17,826 nt of DNA from Pseudomonadota bacterium. GTDB taxonomy: Bacteria > Pseudomonadota > Alphaproteobacteria > HIMB59 > GCA-002718135. The stretch lies in assembly GCA_027625355.1 (NCBI GenBank), contig JAQBWI010000009.1:1-17826 (forward strand), read 5' to 3'. Numbering within the stretch: position 1 is the stretch's first letter; the number at the start of each line of letters is the position of its first letter. This document shows positions 7,680 through 14,425 of the stretch, one piece after another. A program made the position numbers and the translations under genes. Under the pieces are notes generated by a model that was given only the letters and a program-made list of their open reading frames with translations, was not told the DNA's origin and did not search any database.

Positions 7680-7837
7680 ATTATTTCCTTTGTTTTAAAT
7701 AATTATTTAAACATCTTATTTCAAAGATTGACCTCCAATAACAAAATTTATCAATCAACGAAACATCTAATTTTATTGAAAATATATGAACATAATTTGT
7801 ATCTTAGTTGAAAATTATATACTAGATATAGTACTTT
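7680..7837. other. Divergent control region between aapJ and metC
   Basis: These 158 bases must hold the promoters of both the aap operon (minus) and the metC-tauE pair (plus). The sequence is extremely AT-rich. The only clear site is the aapJ Shine-Dalgarno sequence. A short inverted repeat TACTA-GATA-TAGTA (7820-7833) sits directly before the metC ATG, but it is too short to assign. No riboswitch fold that I recognise (such as the SAM-II or SAM-V types) is apparent by eye, and no ribosome-binding site precedes metC. Confidence 0.5.
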
Positions 7838-8998
7838 ATGAAAATAAATACAAAACTGACAAAAGTTTCAAGAAATGTAAAAAAACAAAAAGGTTTTATT
7901 AACCCTGGCATTTACAAAGGTTCAACAATGATCTTTGATACTTTTGAGGATTATTTAAACGATATAAATAATCATGATGATCGAAATACTTTATACGGAA
8001 TTAACAAAAACCCATCTGTAGAACAGTTAGAACAAGCTATATCAAGTTTATACAAATGTCATGATACTGTTGTAGCGCCATCAGGATTAGCTGCACTCAT
8101 AATTCCTTTTTTTGCATTTTTAAAAAAAAATGATGAAGTTCTAATCAATGATACTGTTTATAGTCCTACTAGAACCTTTTGTGATCAACTTTTAAAAAAT
8201 TATGGAGTTAAAATAAAATATTTTCATCCATTTAAAGATATTAATAAATTTCAAAAACTCATAACAAGTAAAACTAAATTAATTTATCTAGAGTCCCCTG
8301 GCACAGCTACGTTTGAGATATTAGATATTCCTAAGATAACAAAAATAGCTAAAAAGAAAAACATAGCAACAGTTATGGATAACACTTGGTCTTCTCCACT
8401 ATTTTGTGATCCAATAAAATTAGGGGTTAATATTATTATTGATGCAGGAACAAAATATATTAACGGACACTCTGATACACTTATTGGATTTGTAAGTTCT
8501 GATAAAAAACATGCTAAACCGATAAGAGTTGCAACGAAAACTCTTGGTATTTGTCCAGGATCTGAAGAAGTTTATTTAGCATTAAGAGGATTGCCAACAT
8601 TAAATTTAAGAATGAAACAAATAGAGTTTAATGCCTTAGAATTAGCCCGAGAGTTAAACAAGCATCCTTTAGTAGATAAAGTTTATCATCCTGCAATAGA
8701 AACATCAGAAAATCACGATATTTGGAAAAGAGATTTTACTGGAAGTACTGGTTTATTTTCTTTCTCACTTAAGAAATTTTACCCTCAATCAAAAATAAAA
8801 AAAATGTTTGCTAAAATTTCTATTTTTAAACTAGGTTATAGTTGGGGAGGATACGATAGTTTAATCACTTTTCCCCCACTATCAAAAAGGCAATTCAAAA
8901 CTTTATTAAAGGGAAACTTAATACGAGTTTATTGTGGCTTAGAAGATTCCAGTGATCAAATTAAAGATATTATAAATAGCCTAAAAGCTCTTAAATAA
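7838..8998 (+). CDS. metC: Cystathionine beta-lyase-like PLP enzyme (Cys/Met metabolism family)
   Basis: This is a 386-residue fold-type I PLP enzyme of the Cys/Met metabolism family. The Schiff-base lysine is K206 (DAGTKYINGHSD) and the pyridine-nitrogen aspartate is D181 (MDNTW). Y53 in LYGINKNPS occupies the family's phosphate-binding Tyr region. The family signature SGLAAL (82-87) and the C-terminal SWGGYDSL are present. MetC cleaves the C-S bond of cystathionine to homocysteine, pyruvate and ammonia. The usual YG-x-x-GTPT block reads YGINKNPS, so the substrate may differ. The stop overlaps the next gene's ATG by one base (TAATG), tying it to a TauE/SafE exporter. That context suggests degradation of a sulfur amino acid, possibly with export of the sulfur product. 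The enzyme family is firm, but the exact substrate is not. Confidence 0.85.
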   Translation: MKINTKLTKVSRNVKKQKGFINPGIYKGSTMIFDTFEDYLNDINNHDDRNTLYGINKNPSVEQLEQAISSLYKCHDTVVAPSGLAALIIPFFAFLKKNDEVLINDTVYSPTRTFCDQLLKNYGVKIKYFHPFKDINKFQKLITSKTKLIYLESPGTATFEILDIPKITKIAKKKNIATVMDNTWSSPLFCDPIKLGVNIIIDAGTKYINGHSDTLIGFVSSDKKHAKPIRVATKTLGICPGSEEVYLALRGLPTLNLRMKQIEFNALELARELNKHPLVDKVYHPAIETSENHDIWKRDFTGSTGLFSFSLKKFYPQSKIKKMFAKISIFKLGYSWGGYDSLITFPPLSKRQFKTLLKGNLIRVYCGLEDSSDQIKDIINSLKALK

Positions 8999-9732
8999 TG
9001 GATCCCATTTTTTTAGCTTATGCTTCATTTGGAGTATTTGTTTTTGGTATTTCCAAAGGAGGAGTTCCAGGTCCTATAGCAATGTTGGCTGTCCCTGTAA
9101 TGTCTTTTGCGATGAGCCCCCTACAGGCTGCCGGGATCCTTCTTCCACTTTTGATAATCATGGATTTTTCTGCCATCTATTTATATTGGAAAAAATGGAT
9201 AGCTAGTATTTTAAAAATAATCATACCAGCATCTATAGTTGGTATTTTATTTGGAACTTTTACTTTTCAATATACTAATGAAAATCAAATACGTGTGATG
9301 GTAGGTGTCATCTCAATAATTTTTGTTTTAGTATCATTTATTCAAAAAAGTGATTTTTTACTTAAACCGACAAAATTAAAAGGTTACTTTTGGTCTTCCG
9401 TCGCCGGATATACAAGCTTTTTAATTCATGCAGGCAATCCACCAATGAACTTTTATACACTTCCCTTAAAATTAGATAAAATTTCTTTTATTGGAACCAT
9501 GACCTTCGCCTTTTTAGTTATTAACGTGGTAAAATTAATTCCTTATTACTATGTGGGACTATTAGCACCTTCAAACTTGCTAGTTTCTCTAATGTTGTTA
9601 CCTTTAGCTTTTTTAAGTGTTTTTTTTGGATATTTTCTGCAGAAGAAAATACCCGAGAGATTGTTTTTTAATATAGTTTATGTGTTACTTTTTTTAAGTG
9701 GCTGTAAATTGATATACGATGGATTAATTTAA
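8998..9732 (+). CDS. TauE/SafE (TSUP) family anion exporter
   Basis: This is a 244-residue integral membrane protein of the TSUP family, with about seven or eight hydrophobic segments across its length. The family's N-terminal GISKGGVPGP (about residues 17-26) and a second-half counterpart around HAGNPPMNFYTLPL are visible, in keeping with the internal duplication of the fold. Members export sulfite, sulfoacetate or related anions, though many are unassigned. The one-base overlap with the MetC-like lyase and the lack of a ribosome-binding site of its own argue for coupled translation. The cargo may thus be a sulfur compound released by, or fed to, that lyase; this is inference. The last four bases overlap the convergent DUF1330 gene. 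Confidence 0.85.
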   Translation: MDPIFLAYASFGVFVFGISKGGVPGPIAMLAVPVMSFAMSPLQAAGILLPLLIIMDFSAIYLYWKKWIASILKIIIPASIVGILFGTFTFQYTNENQIRVMVGVISIIFVLVSFIQKSDFLLKPTKLKGYFWSSVAGYTSFLIHAGNPPMNFYTLPLKLDKISFIGTMTFAFLVINVVKLIPYYYVGLLAPSNLLVSLMLLPLAFLSVFFGYFLQKKIPERLFFNIVYVLLFLSGCKLIYDGLI

Positions 9733-10022
9733 TCTATTCCTTCAGCTATATTTAAAAAGCGTTCTGAAACATCATTATTGAGATACCTTAATCCTTTTTG
9801 GTATTCCTCTGATTCATAAAATTTTTCTGCTTCATCCATAGATGGAAATTCTATTATAACAGCACGATTAATCTTTTTCCCTTCTAAGTTTTTAATTCTA
9901 CCCCCTCTACTTAAAATTTTTGCTCCTGCTTTTATCAAAGCACGTCCAGCAATATCAGCATATTTTTTATACTCATCTTGATTTTTGACATCTACTATTC
10001 CAATCCAGTACGCTTTAGTCAT
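9729..10022 (-). CDS. DUF1330 family protein
   Basis: This is a small protein of 97 residues with a ferredoxin-like alpha/beta-barrel fold of the DUF1330 type. It has the N-terminal AYWIGIVDVKNQDEYKKY block and the later RAVIIEFPSMDEAEKFYES block, both diagnostic. The biochemical role of the family is unknown. Two ATGs lie six bases apart. The second (10022) is chosen because AAGGAG sits six bases before it but abuts the first. The start overlaps the end of the cupin gene, so the gene is the last member of the iol operon. It overlaps tauE tail to tail by four bases, with no terminator visible. Confidence 0.85.
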   Translation of the reverse strand: MTKAYWIGIVDVKNQDEYKKYADIAGRALIKAGAKILSRGGRIKNLEGKKINRAVIIEFPSMDEAEKFYESEEYQKGLRYLNNDVSERFLNIAEGID

Positions 10023-10449
10023 TGTCATCTCCTTTTATTTTTGTTTTGTAACTTGCTCTTTTATTTTTTCTAAGTCCAAAAGGGCCTGGAATAAATAAAG
10101 TCATAGTGCTAGTATTAGCTTTTAAATCAACTCGATGAAGATGATCAGCCGATCTAAAACCTATATATCCTGGTGGCCTCCAATACTTTCCTTTAACAGT
10201 TGTTTCCCAATAACCACCTTTTAAAATAATAGTAATGTAAGGACACATATGGTTATGAACCCCCTCTCCATGATCATCATCTAACATTTTGTGAATTAAG
10301 ATATTGAAAGGAAACCATTTTGGTCTTTTTCTAAACAAAACATAATATCTCTCCATCCAAGGTTTTGCCTTGTTAAATTCTGGGTGTGAGGGACCTCTAT
10401 CTAAAACAATTTTTTTTCTCCCTAGTTTTTCTAAAATTTTTAAAATCAT
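10015..10449 (-). CDS. Cupin-fold conserved hypothetical protein
   Basis: This is a 144-residue protein with a single cupin-like beta-barrel. The probable metal site is H65 and H67 (GVHNHMCPYITIILKGGYWE) with H103 and H105 (SADHLHRVDL). The pattern of ERYYVL, then His-x-His, then GGYWE, then RPPGY and HRVDL matches a family of small conserved proteins also found in phages and plasmids, with no known reaction. The ATG follows the stop of the nucleosidase-like gene without a gap, and its end overlaps the DUF1330 start, so it is transcribed with both. It could act on a sugar or nucleoside intermediate. Nothing in the sequence fixes a substrate. Confidence 0.75.
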   Translation of the reverse strand: MILKILEKLGRKKIVLDRGPSHPEFNKAKPWMERYYVLFRKRPKWFPFNILIHKMLDDDHGEGVHNHMCPYITIILKGGYWETTVKGKYWRPPGYIGFRSADHLHRVDLKANTSTMTLFIPGPFGLRKNKRASYKTKIKGDDND

Positions 10450-10977
10450 TTATTTACAATCAGGATATAAAGACAAAAACTCACTGGCTCCCTTATGACA
10501 GTTTTGTATCCAATCATTTGATGATTCATTATTTGCATAATCTGAAATATATTTAAAACATTTAAATTCAATATCATGCAACTTACAAATTTTTGCCAAC
10601 GCATAAGCTTCCATATCAACAATATCACAATTAATTTCTAATTTATTTTTTACAAATCTATCTCCAGTAGCGCAAATATAACCTTTGTCCGATAATATAA
10701 TTTTAGAAATAGGATCAAAAGGAGTTTCGCCTAATTTAAAATTTAGCAAACCTCTAGCATCCATATCATGTTGTACAAAAGTCGTGCATTCTATTAGACC
10801 GCTAATTTCTTTTTTAAAAGATCCTGCCGTACCATAATTTATTATTTGATTTGGCTTATGTACATTTATTAATTCCATTAATTTTATTGAAGCATTAATT
10901 TTTCCAACGCCTGTATGATAGAATTTACTTAATTTAGGAGTTTCTTCTTTTAATGCAGCTAAAAATATTGTCTCCAT
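10450..10977 (-). CDS. MTA/SAH nucleosidase-like protein (phosphorylase superfamily)
   Basis: The 175 residues carry the PNP/UDP phosphorylase-type blocks in order. These are NYGTAGS (47-53, ribose or phosphate region), DMDARGL and GETPFD (71-88), ATGDRFV (103-109), DMEAYALAKIC (121-131, with the ribose-binding Met-Glu pair) and SDYANN (145-150, with D146 at the catalytic acid position). E. coli MTA/SAH nucleosidase is about 230 residues, so this is a short version, missing mostly N-terminal barrel and loop regions. It probably hydrolyses the glycosidic bond of a nucleoside such as methylthioadenosine or S-adenosylhomocysteine, releasing a ribose derivative. The gene lies directly between the aldolase and the cupin with no spacing, in an operon for inositol breakdown, where such a function is unexpected. 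Confidence 0.75.
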   Translation of the reverse strand: METIFLAALKEETPKLSKFYHTGVGKINASIKLMELINVHKPNQIINYGTAGSFKKEISGLIECTTFVQHDMDARGLLNFKLGETPFDPISKIILSDKGYICATGDRFVKNKLEINCDIVDMEAYALAKICKLHDIEFKCFKYISDYANNESSNDWIQNCHKGASEFLSLYPDCK

Positions 10978-11808
10978 TTATTGTGGTCCAAAATTTTTAA
11001 TTATTTTCTTAGTAATTTTAGTTATTTCTGGCATTGTTGGTTTTAATAATTGCAACCTATCATAAATCAATGGATTATTTTTTACTTGTTTTCTCAAAGC
11101 ATTACCAAAAGTCATACGTAACTCTGTTCCTATATTAAACTTAGCTATATTTGTTTTTCTAGCCAATTTTTTTCTTATAGGATTTGGAATTCCACTTCCT
11201 CCATGTAATACTAAGGGAGTGGAAATGGATTTTTGAATTTCTTTTACTTTGCCTAAATCAATTTTTGCTATTTTATTTGTTTGTAAATGAGTGTTACCCA
11301 CTGATACTGCCATTGCGTCTACATTACTTTCTTTTGCAAATGTTACAGCCTCAATAGGTAAGGTTCCCTCTGATGATTTACCATTGGCATAACCCACAAA
11401 ACCAATCTCTCCTTCAACTGACACTTTGGCATCATGAGCCCTTTTAACTATCTTAGATGTTTTTTTGATATTATCTTTTAGTGATAATTTTGAGCCATCA
11501 AACATTACAGAGGTAAAGCCAGAATCAATTCCCTCTGCGCATTCTCGAAACGTGTATCCATGGTCTATATGACAACAAACATGAGTTTTTGTTTGTTCTG
11601 CTAAATATCGAAACATTTTACCTAAAATAGGAATAGGCGTATGCGCTCTACAAGAAGGACCAGCTTGCAAAATAATGGGAACACCTGTTTCATCTGCAGC
11701 CTTAATAAAAGCTAAAGCATCATCCCATGCTAAAACAACTAATCCAGCAACGGCATAATTATTTTTATTTGCATCGGTTAAAATTTTTTTTAATGATACT
11801 GCTGTCAT
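10978..11808 (-). CDS. Class II fructose-bisphosphate aldolase family, likely DKGP aldolase (IolJ role)
   Basis: This is a 276-residue class II (zinc) aldolase. Catalytic D82 and zinc ligand H83 are in HIDHG. H174 (VGNTHLQ) and H202 (LHGGSG) complete the metal site, and the phosphate-binding segment follows in FNIGTELR. The gene order iolC-iolB-aldolase argues that it cleaves 6-phospho-5-dehydro-2-deoxy-gluconate to dihydroxyacetone phosphate and malonate semialdehyde, as Bacillus IolJ does. The usual Gly-Thr-x-His-Gly around the second zinc histidine reads GNTHLQ, which suggests a substrate other than fructose bisphosphate. In many alphaproteobacteria a DUF2090 domain fused to IolC is thought to take this role, and that domain is absent here. 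The start overlaps the iolB stop by one base. Confidence 0.85.
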   Translation of the reverse strand: MTAVSLKKILTDANKNNYAVAGLVVLAWDDALAFIKAADETGVPIILQAGPSCRAHTPIPILGKMFRYLAEQTKTHVCCHIDHGYTFRECAEGIDSGFTSVMFDGSKLSLKDNIKKTSKIVKRAHDAKVSVEGEIGFVGYANGKSSEGTLPIEAVTFAKESNVDAMAVSVGNTHLQTNKIAKIDLGKVKEIQKSISTPLVLHGGSGIPNPIRKKLARKTNIAKFNIGTELRMTFGNALRKQVKNNPLIYDRLQLLKPTMPEITKITKKIIKNFGPQ

Positions 11809-12647
11809 TATTTATATTTAGCAATCATGTCTTTAATACCTGGTATCGTTTCAACTTGGTAGGCATGTTCAGGTTGAAAATATTGAACAAGAGATCTCTG
11901 GGATAGGCCACCTAAAATAGTAAAATAATACATTTCATAACCTGGGGCTACAACACAAGGATGATAGCCTGTTCTAATTGCAATTGTAGAACCATCAATT
12001 ATGTGTTCTGCTTTCCCAACCTTATCTTCTACTTGTTGAAATAATTGAAATCCAAAACCATTATTTGGGCGAAAACGATAATTATATGTTTCATCATGAC
12101 GTGTTTCATCTGGAAGTCTATCAGTGTCATGTTTGTGAGGAGGAAAGCCAGACCAACCACCCTGCCCTACAGTATAAAGTTCATTACATAGTAACCTACC
12201 AACTTTATCATGATGTTTAGCCCCAAGAATATGTTTAATTTTTCGGTGAGTTTTAGTATCGTCTGATCCATATTGCACCATATCAATTTCATCAACTCTG
12301 ACAGCAAATGGCTCTAAAGTTTTATTAAATTTTGCACCAGCAATAAAAATTTCAGAATCTTTGAGTGCAACAAAGGAGGCTTTTACACCAGATGGAACAT
12401 ATACTCCTTCTGGTTCACCATCCCAGACATCTATAGTTCTTGTGCCTAAATCTTTTACTTCATAACCTTCAACATTGACATTTATAGTGCCTGTTGCAGG
12501 CACAATACATGTCTCATAACCTGGAGTTACATATTCAAAGCTTTGATCTTTATTCAGCTTAACAATATTAAAATAATTTAGTGGAACATGATTATCATCT
12601 AAATCAACTATTGGTTTATTCTTATTATCAAACGGTGGTATATGCAT
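11808..12647 (-). CDS. iolB: 5-deoxy-glucuronate isomerase
   Basis: This is a 279-residue bicupin that isomerises 5-deoxy-glucuronate to 5-dehydro-2-deoxy-gluconate, the step before IolC in myo-inositol catabolism. The diagnostic block is GWSGFPPHKHD (164-174), with metal-ligand histidines H171 and H173. ET.NYRF (186-192) follows with E186, and a further histidine is H229 (TGYHPCV). Length is normal for IolB. It has an excellent ribosome-binding site, AAAGGAGG, which also encodes the last residues (KGGR) of iolC. The ATG overlaps the iolC stop by one base, so IolC and IolB should be made in step. Identification is firm. Confidence 0.95.
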   Translation of the reverse strand: MHIPPFDNKNKPIVDLDDNHVPLNYFNIVKLNKDQSFEYVTPGYETCIVPATGTINVNVEGYEVKDLGTRTIDVWDGEPEGVYVPSGVKASFVALKDSEIFIAGAKFNKTLEPFAVRVDEIDMVQYGSDDTKTHRKIKHILGAKHHDKVGRLLCNELYTVGQGGWSGFPPHKHDTDRLPDETRHDETYNYRFRPNNGFGFQLFQQVEDKVGKAEHIIDGSTIAIRTGYHPCVVAPGYEMYYFTILGGLSQRSLVQYFQPEHAYQVETIPGIKDMIAKYK

Positions 12648-13636
12648 TATCTTCCTCCTTTATTAATGTTATTATTTTTCATGAAATCTAAAACTTCATC
12701 TAAGTCTGGCATTGCCGGAGCGCAGCCAACTCTAGTTACTACTATTGCCGCTGCAGCAGAACCAATTTCTATAGCTTGTTCAAGATCATAATTTTTTAGA
12801 AGAGCTCCGATTAATGATCCCATAAAAGAGTCACCCGCTCCTGTTGGCTTCAAAGGCTTAACTGGAAAAATTCCTTTTATAATCTCTAAATTTTGTGAAA
12901 AAGTTACTGATCCTTTTTCTCCCATTTTAAATATCACTAAATCACATTTTGATGATAGTTTTTTAGCGTAATTTAATCCCTCATCATAGTCTCCAGATAG
13001 TATAGCAAATTCATCATCATTACCGATAACACCAGAACAATAATCACATGCAAGATTATAAACTTCTTTAGCTTTTTCAGCCGACTCCCAGGTATAAGGT
13101 CGATAATCTATATCCATAATAACAGGAATGTTATGCTCTTTAGCTGATTTCAATGCATACAAAACTGCATCTCTAGATGGTTGAGCGGCAAGAGAGGTTC
13201 CTGTAATTAAAATACATTCATGATTGTGAATTTTTGCATTTTCAATATCACTTATATTCAAGAATAAATCAGCAGCTTTGTGTCTATAAATAATAGATTG
13301 ATGATCTTCTATAGTTGTCTCTACAACTGCAAATGAAATCCGAGATTCATTATCTTCTAATTTGACTAAATCTCTATTAACGCCGTAATGATCCAATTGA
13401 TTTAAAGCAAATTTACCCAAAGCATCATTTGATACTCTGGTTAGTAGGGAGCATGAGCCACCATATTTTTTAAGTTGAACTCCCATGTTGGCAGACGACC
13501 CACCTAAATGAGTCACATAAGTATTTGCATTTTCAGTTTTAGTTCCAGGTGGATCTGGATAAATATCAACACCAGCTCTACCAATAAGTAAAAATTTATT
13601 ATTTTGAATTTTTGAAATTAAAAAATCCAAAGACAT
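12647..13636 (-). CDS. iolC: 5-dehydro-2-deoxygluconokinase
   Basis: This is a 329-residue PfkB-family kinase that phosphorylates 5-dehydro-2-deoxy-gluconate to the substrate of the downstream aldolase. The N-terminal GRAGVDIYPD (19-28) is characteristic of IolC. The substrate-site glycines are in HLGGSSANMG (43-52). The ATP and anion-hole motif is PTGAGDSFMGSL (264-275), with catalytic base D269. The block DIDYRPYTW (175-183) is also typical. It is the single-domain form and lacks the C-terminal DUF2090 domain of the long (about 640-residue) alphaproteobacterial IolC. It starts ten bases after the GFA gene with no clear ribosome-binding site. iolG, iolE, iolD and iolA are not in this window, so the pathway must be completed elsewhere. 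Confidence 0.94.
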   Translation of the reverse strand: MSLDFLISKIQNNKFLLIGRAGVDIYPDPPGTKTENANTYVTHLGGSSANMGVQLKKYGGSCSLLTRVSNDALGKFALNQLDHYGVNRDLVKLEDNESRISFAVVETTIEDHQSIIYRHKAADLFLNISDIENAKIHNHECILITGTSLAAQPSRDAVLYALKSAKEHNIPVIMDIDYRPYTWESAEKAKEVYNLACDYCSGVIGNDDEFAILSGDYDEGLNYAKKLSSKCDLVIFKMGEKGSVTFSQNLEIIKGIFPVKPLKPTGAGDSFMGSLIGALLKNYDLEQAIEIGSAAAAIVVTRVGCAPAMPDLDEVLDFMKNNNINKGGR

Positions 13637-13646
13637 ATAATGTTGG

Positions 13647-13988
13647 CTATTTATTTTTCATATCAACAAAACCTGCCTCATATTCAAAGAGGTCTATCGC
13701 ATCTATACATCCAATATTGATGCCAACACCATTAGGATCAGTTCTTCTATTATGATGTGTATAAACACCGCACGTTTTGCAAAAAAAATGTTCTGCTTTC
13801 ATTGTATTGAATTGATACGTTGCTAAATTGTCTTCACCTTTAACAATTCTTATTGCTTCTTTTGGAATTAAATTCATCTTTGCATTTTTTCTTTTACAAA
13901 TTGAACAATTACACTGTTTGATATTTTCTAAATCCGTTTCAACTTCAAGTTCAACAGAACCACAATGGCAATTAAGTTTGTATTTCAT
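13647..13988 (-). CDS. GFA (CENP-V/formaldehyde-activating) family zinc protein
   Basis: This is a 113-residue protein of the Gfa fold. Its zinc-binding cysteines are in the expected order: C7 and C9 (NCHCGSVELEV), C26, C28 and C31 (CNCSICKRKNA), and C70 and C73 (FFCKTCGVYTHH). The founding member was described as speeding the condensation of formaldehyde with glutathione, but most members lack a proven function. The ATG has an AAGGA ribosome-binding site seven bases upstream. The 5' leader between the tRNA-Arg CCA and the ATG is only 14 bases, with no terminator or promoter, so the gene must share a transcript with the tRNA. It is the first protein gene of the iol run. A link to inositol metabolism is not evident. 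Confidence 0.88.
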   Translation of the reverse strand: MKYKLNCHCGSVELEVETDLENIKQCNCSICKRKNAKMNLIPKEAIRIVKGEDNLATYQFNTMKAEHFFCKTCGVYTHHNRRTDPNGVGINIGCIDAIDLFEYEAGFVDMKNK

Positions 13989-14002
13989 AATTCAGTCCTT
14001 TT

Positions 14003-14078
14003 TGGCGCGCCCGAAATGATTCGAACATTTGACCTACCGCTTAGAAGGCGGTTGCTCTATCCACTGAGCTACGGGCGC
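14003..14078 (-). tRNA. tRNA-Arg (TCT)
   Basis: This is a 76-base cloverleaf on the minus strand. The acceptor stem GCGCCCG (from 14078) pairs with CGGGCGC (14013-14007), the discriminator is G, and the CCA is encoded at 14005-14003. The D arm has AGCTCAGTGGATAGAGCA. The anticodon loop CTTCTAA carries TCT at 14045-14043, between ACCGC and GCGGT. The T loop is TTCGAAT. It decodes AGA and AGG, and AGA should be a preferred Arg codon in a genome this AT-rich. It lies between the NDUFS4-like gene and the GFA-iol genes, all on the same strand, and its 3' end lies 14 bases from the GFA start codon. Confidence 0.97.
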
Positions 14079-14091
14079 TTAAATGGCCTTT

Positions 14092-14097
14092 ATCATA
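14092..14097 (-). promoter_or_regulatory. Possible -10 element for tRNA-Arg
   Basis: TATGAT on the minus strand lies about 14 bases before the 5' end of mature tRNA-Arg, a distance that would start transcription close to the tRNA. The matching -35 position (TAATCT, 17 bases upstream) is poor. The tRNA could equally be read from the upstream apt-thiolase-ACAD transcript. Low confidence. Confidence 0.3.
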
Positions 14098-14117
14098 CTA
14101 TAAATAAATTCAAAAGA

Positions 14118-14423
14118 TTAATGTGTCCAAGGCTCTTTTCTATTCATATCAAAATTTGATGCATAATTTTTTGGTTTAATTTTTCTCTCTTTTGGCTCAA
14201 TCACAATAAACTGTTCGTTATTTTTTTTAGACCATTCTATGGCTTGTTCTTTTGTATCAAAAAAAATTTTAATTTGTTCTTTAGTATCTGATGAGCTATT
14301 CCAACCCATTAGTGAGTCTTTAGTTTTGTCTTTTTCAGAAATATATTCAGCAAGCCATTGCTTAGTCTTTCCTAAACCTGATTGCATAGACGATTTAGAT
14401 GGTTTGTATATTTTAATTGTCAT
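14118..14423 (-). CDS. NDUFS4-like complex I accessory subunit (ETC complex I subunit conserved region)
   Basis: The 101 residues match the bacterial NDUFS4/AQDQ family along the full length. The N-terminal IYKPSKSSMQSGLGKTKQW corresponds to the family's RIY-x-P-x-K-x-AMQSG block. Next come LMGWNSSSD (38-46) and IKIFFDTKEQAIEWSKK, and the C-terminus is KPKNYASNF...PWTH. In mitochondria NDUFS4 stabilises the peripheral arm of NADH:ubiquinone oxidoreductase. Alphaproteobacteria carry this short form without a targeting sequence. The gene starts two bases after the acyl-CoA dehydrogenase stop, so it is probably co-transcribed with fatty-acid oxidation genes rather than with a nuo operon. AGGA about nine bases before the ATG overlaps the preceding gene's end. 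Confidence 0.92.
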   Translation of the reverse strand: MTIKIYKPSKSSMQSGLGKTKQWLAEYISEKDKTKDSLMGWNSSSDTKEQIKIFFDTKEQAIEWSKKNNEQFIVIEPKERKIKPKNYASNFDMNRKEPWTH

Positions 14424-14425
14424 AT

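Noticed and set aside
7007..7698. Alternative frames over aapJ on both strands
   Set aside because: They are shadows of the binding-protein gene, without domain features.
7820..7833. Inverted repeat TACTA-GATA-TAGTA just before metC
   Set aside because: Five-base arms in very AT-rich DNA occur often by chance. It could be an operator but nothing supports it.
7680..7837. A SAM-type riboswitch before the MetC-like gene
   Set aside because: I looked for a conserved pseudoknot-like pattern with GC-rich stems and saw only AT-rich, weakly structured sequence. A covariance-model search would settle it.
10446..10628. Minus-strand open frame within the nucleosidase gene
   Set aside because: It is an out-of-frame shadow; the overlapping frame carries clear family motifs.
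13828..14159. Plus-strand open frames over the GFA gene and tRNA-Arg
   Set aside because: They run antisense through a recognised protein gene and a tRNA.
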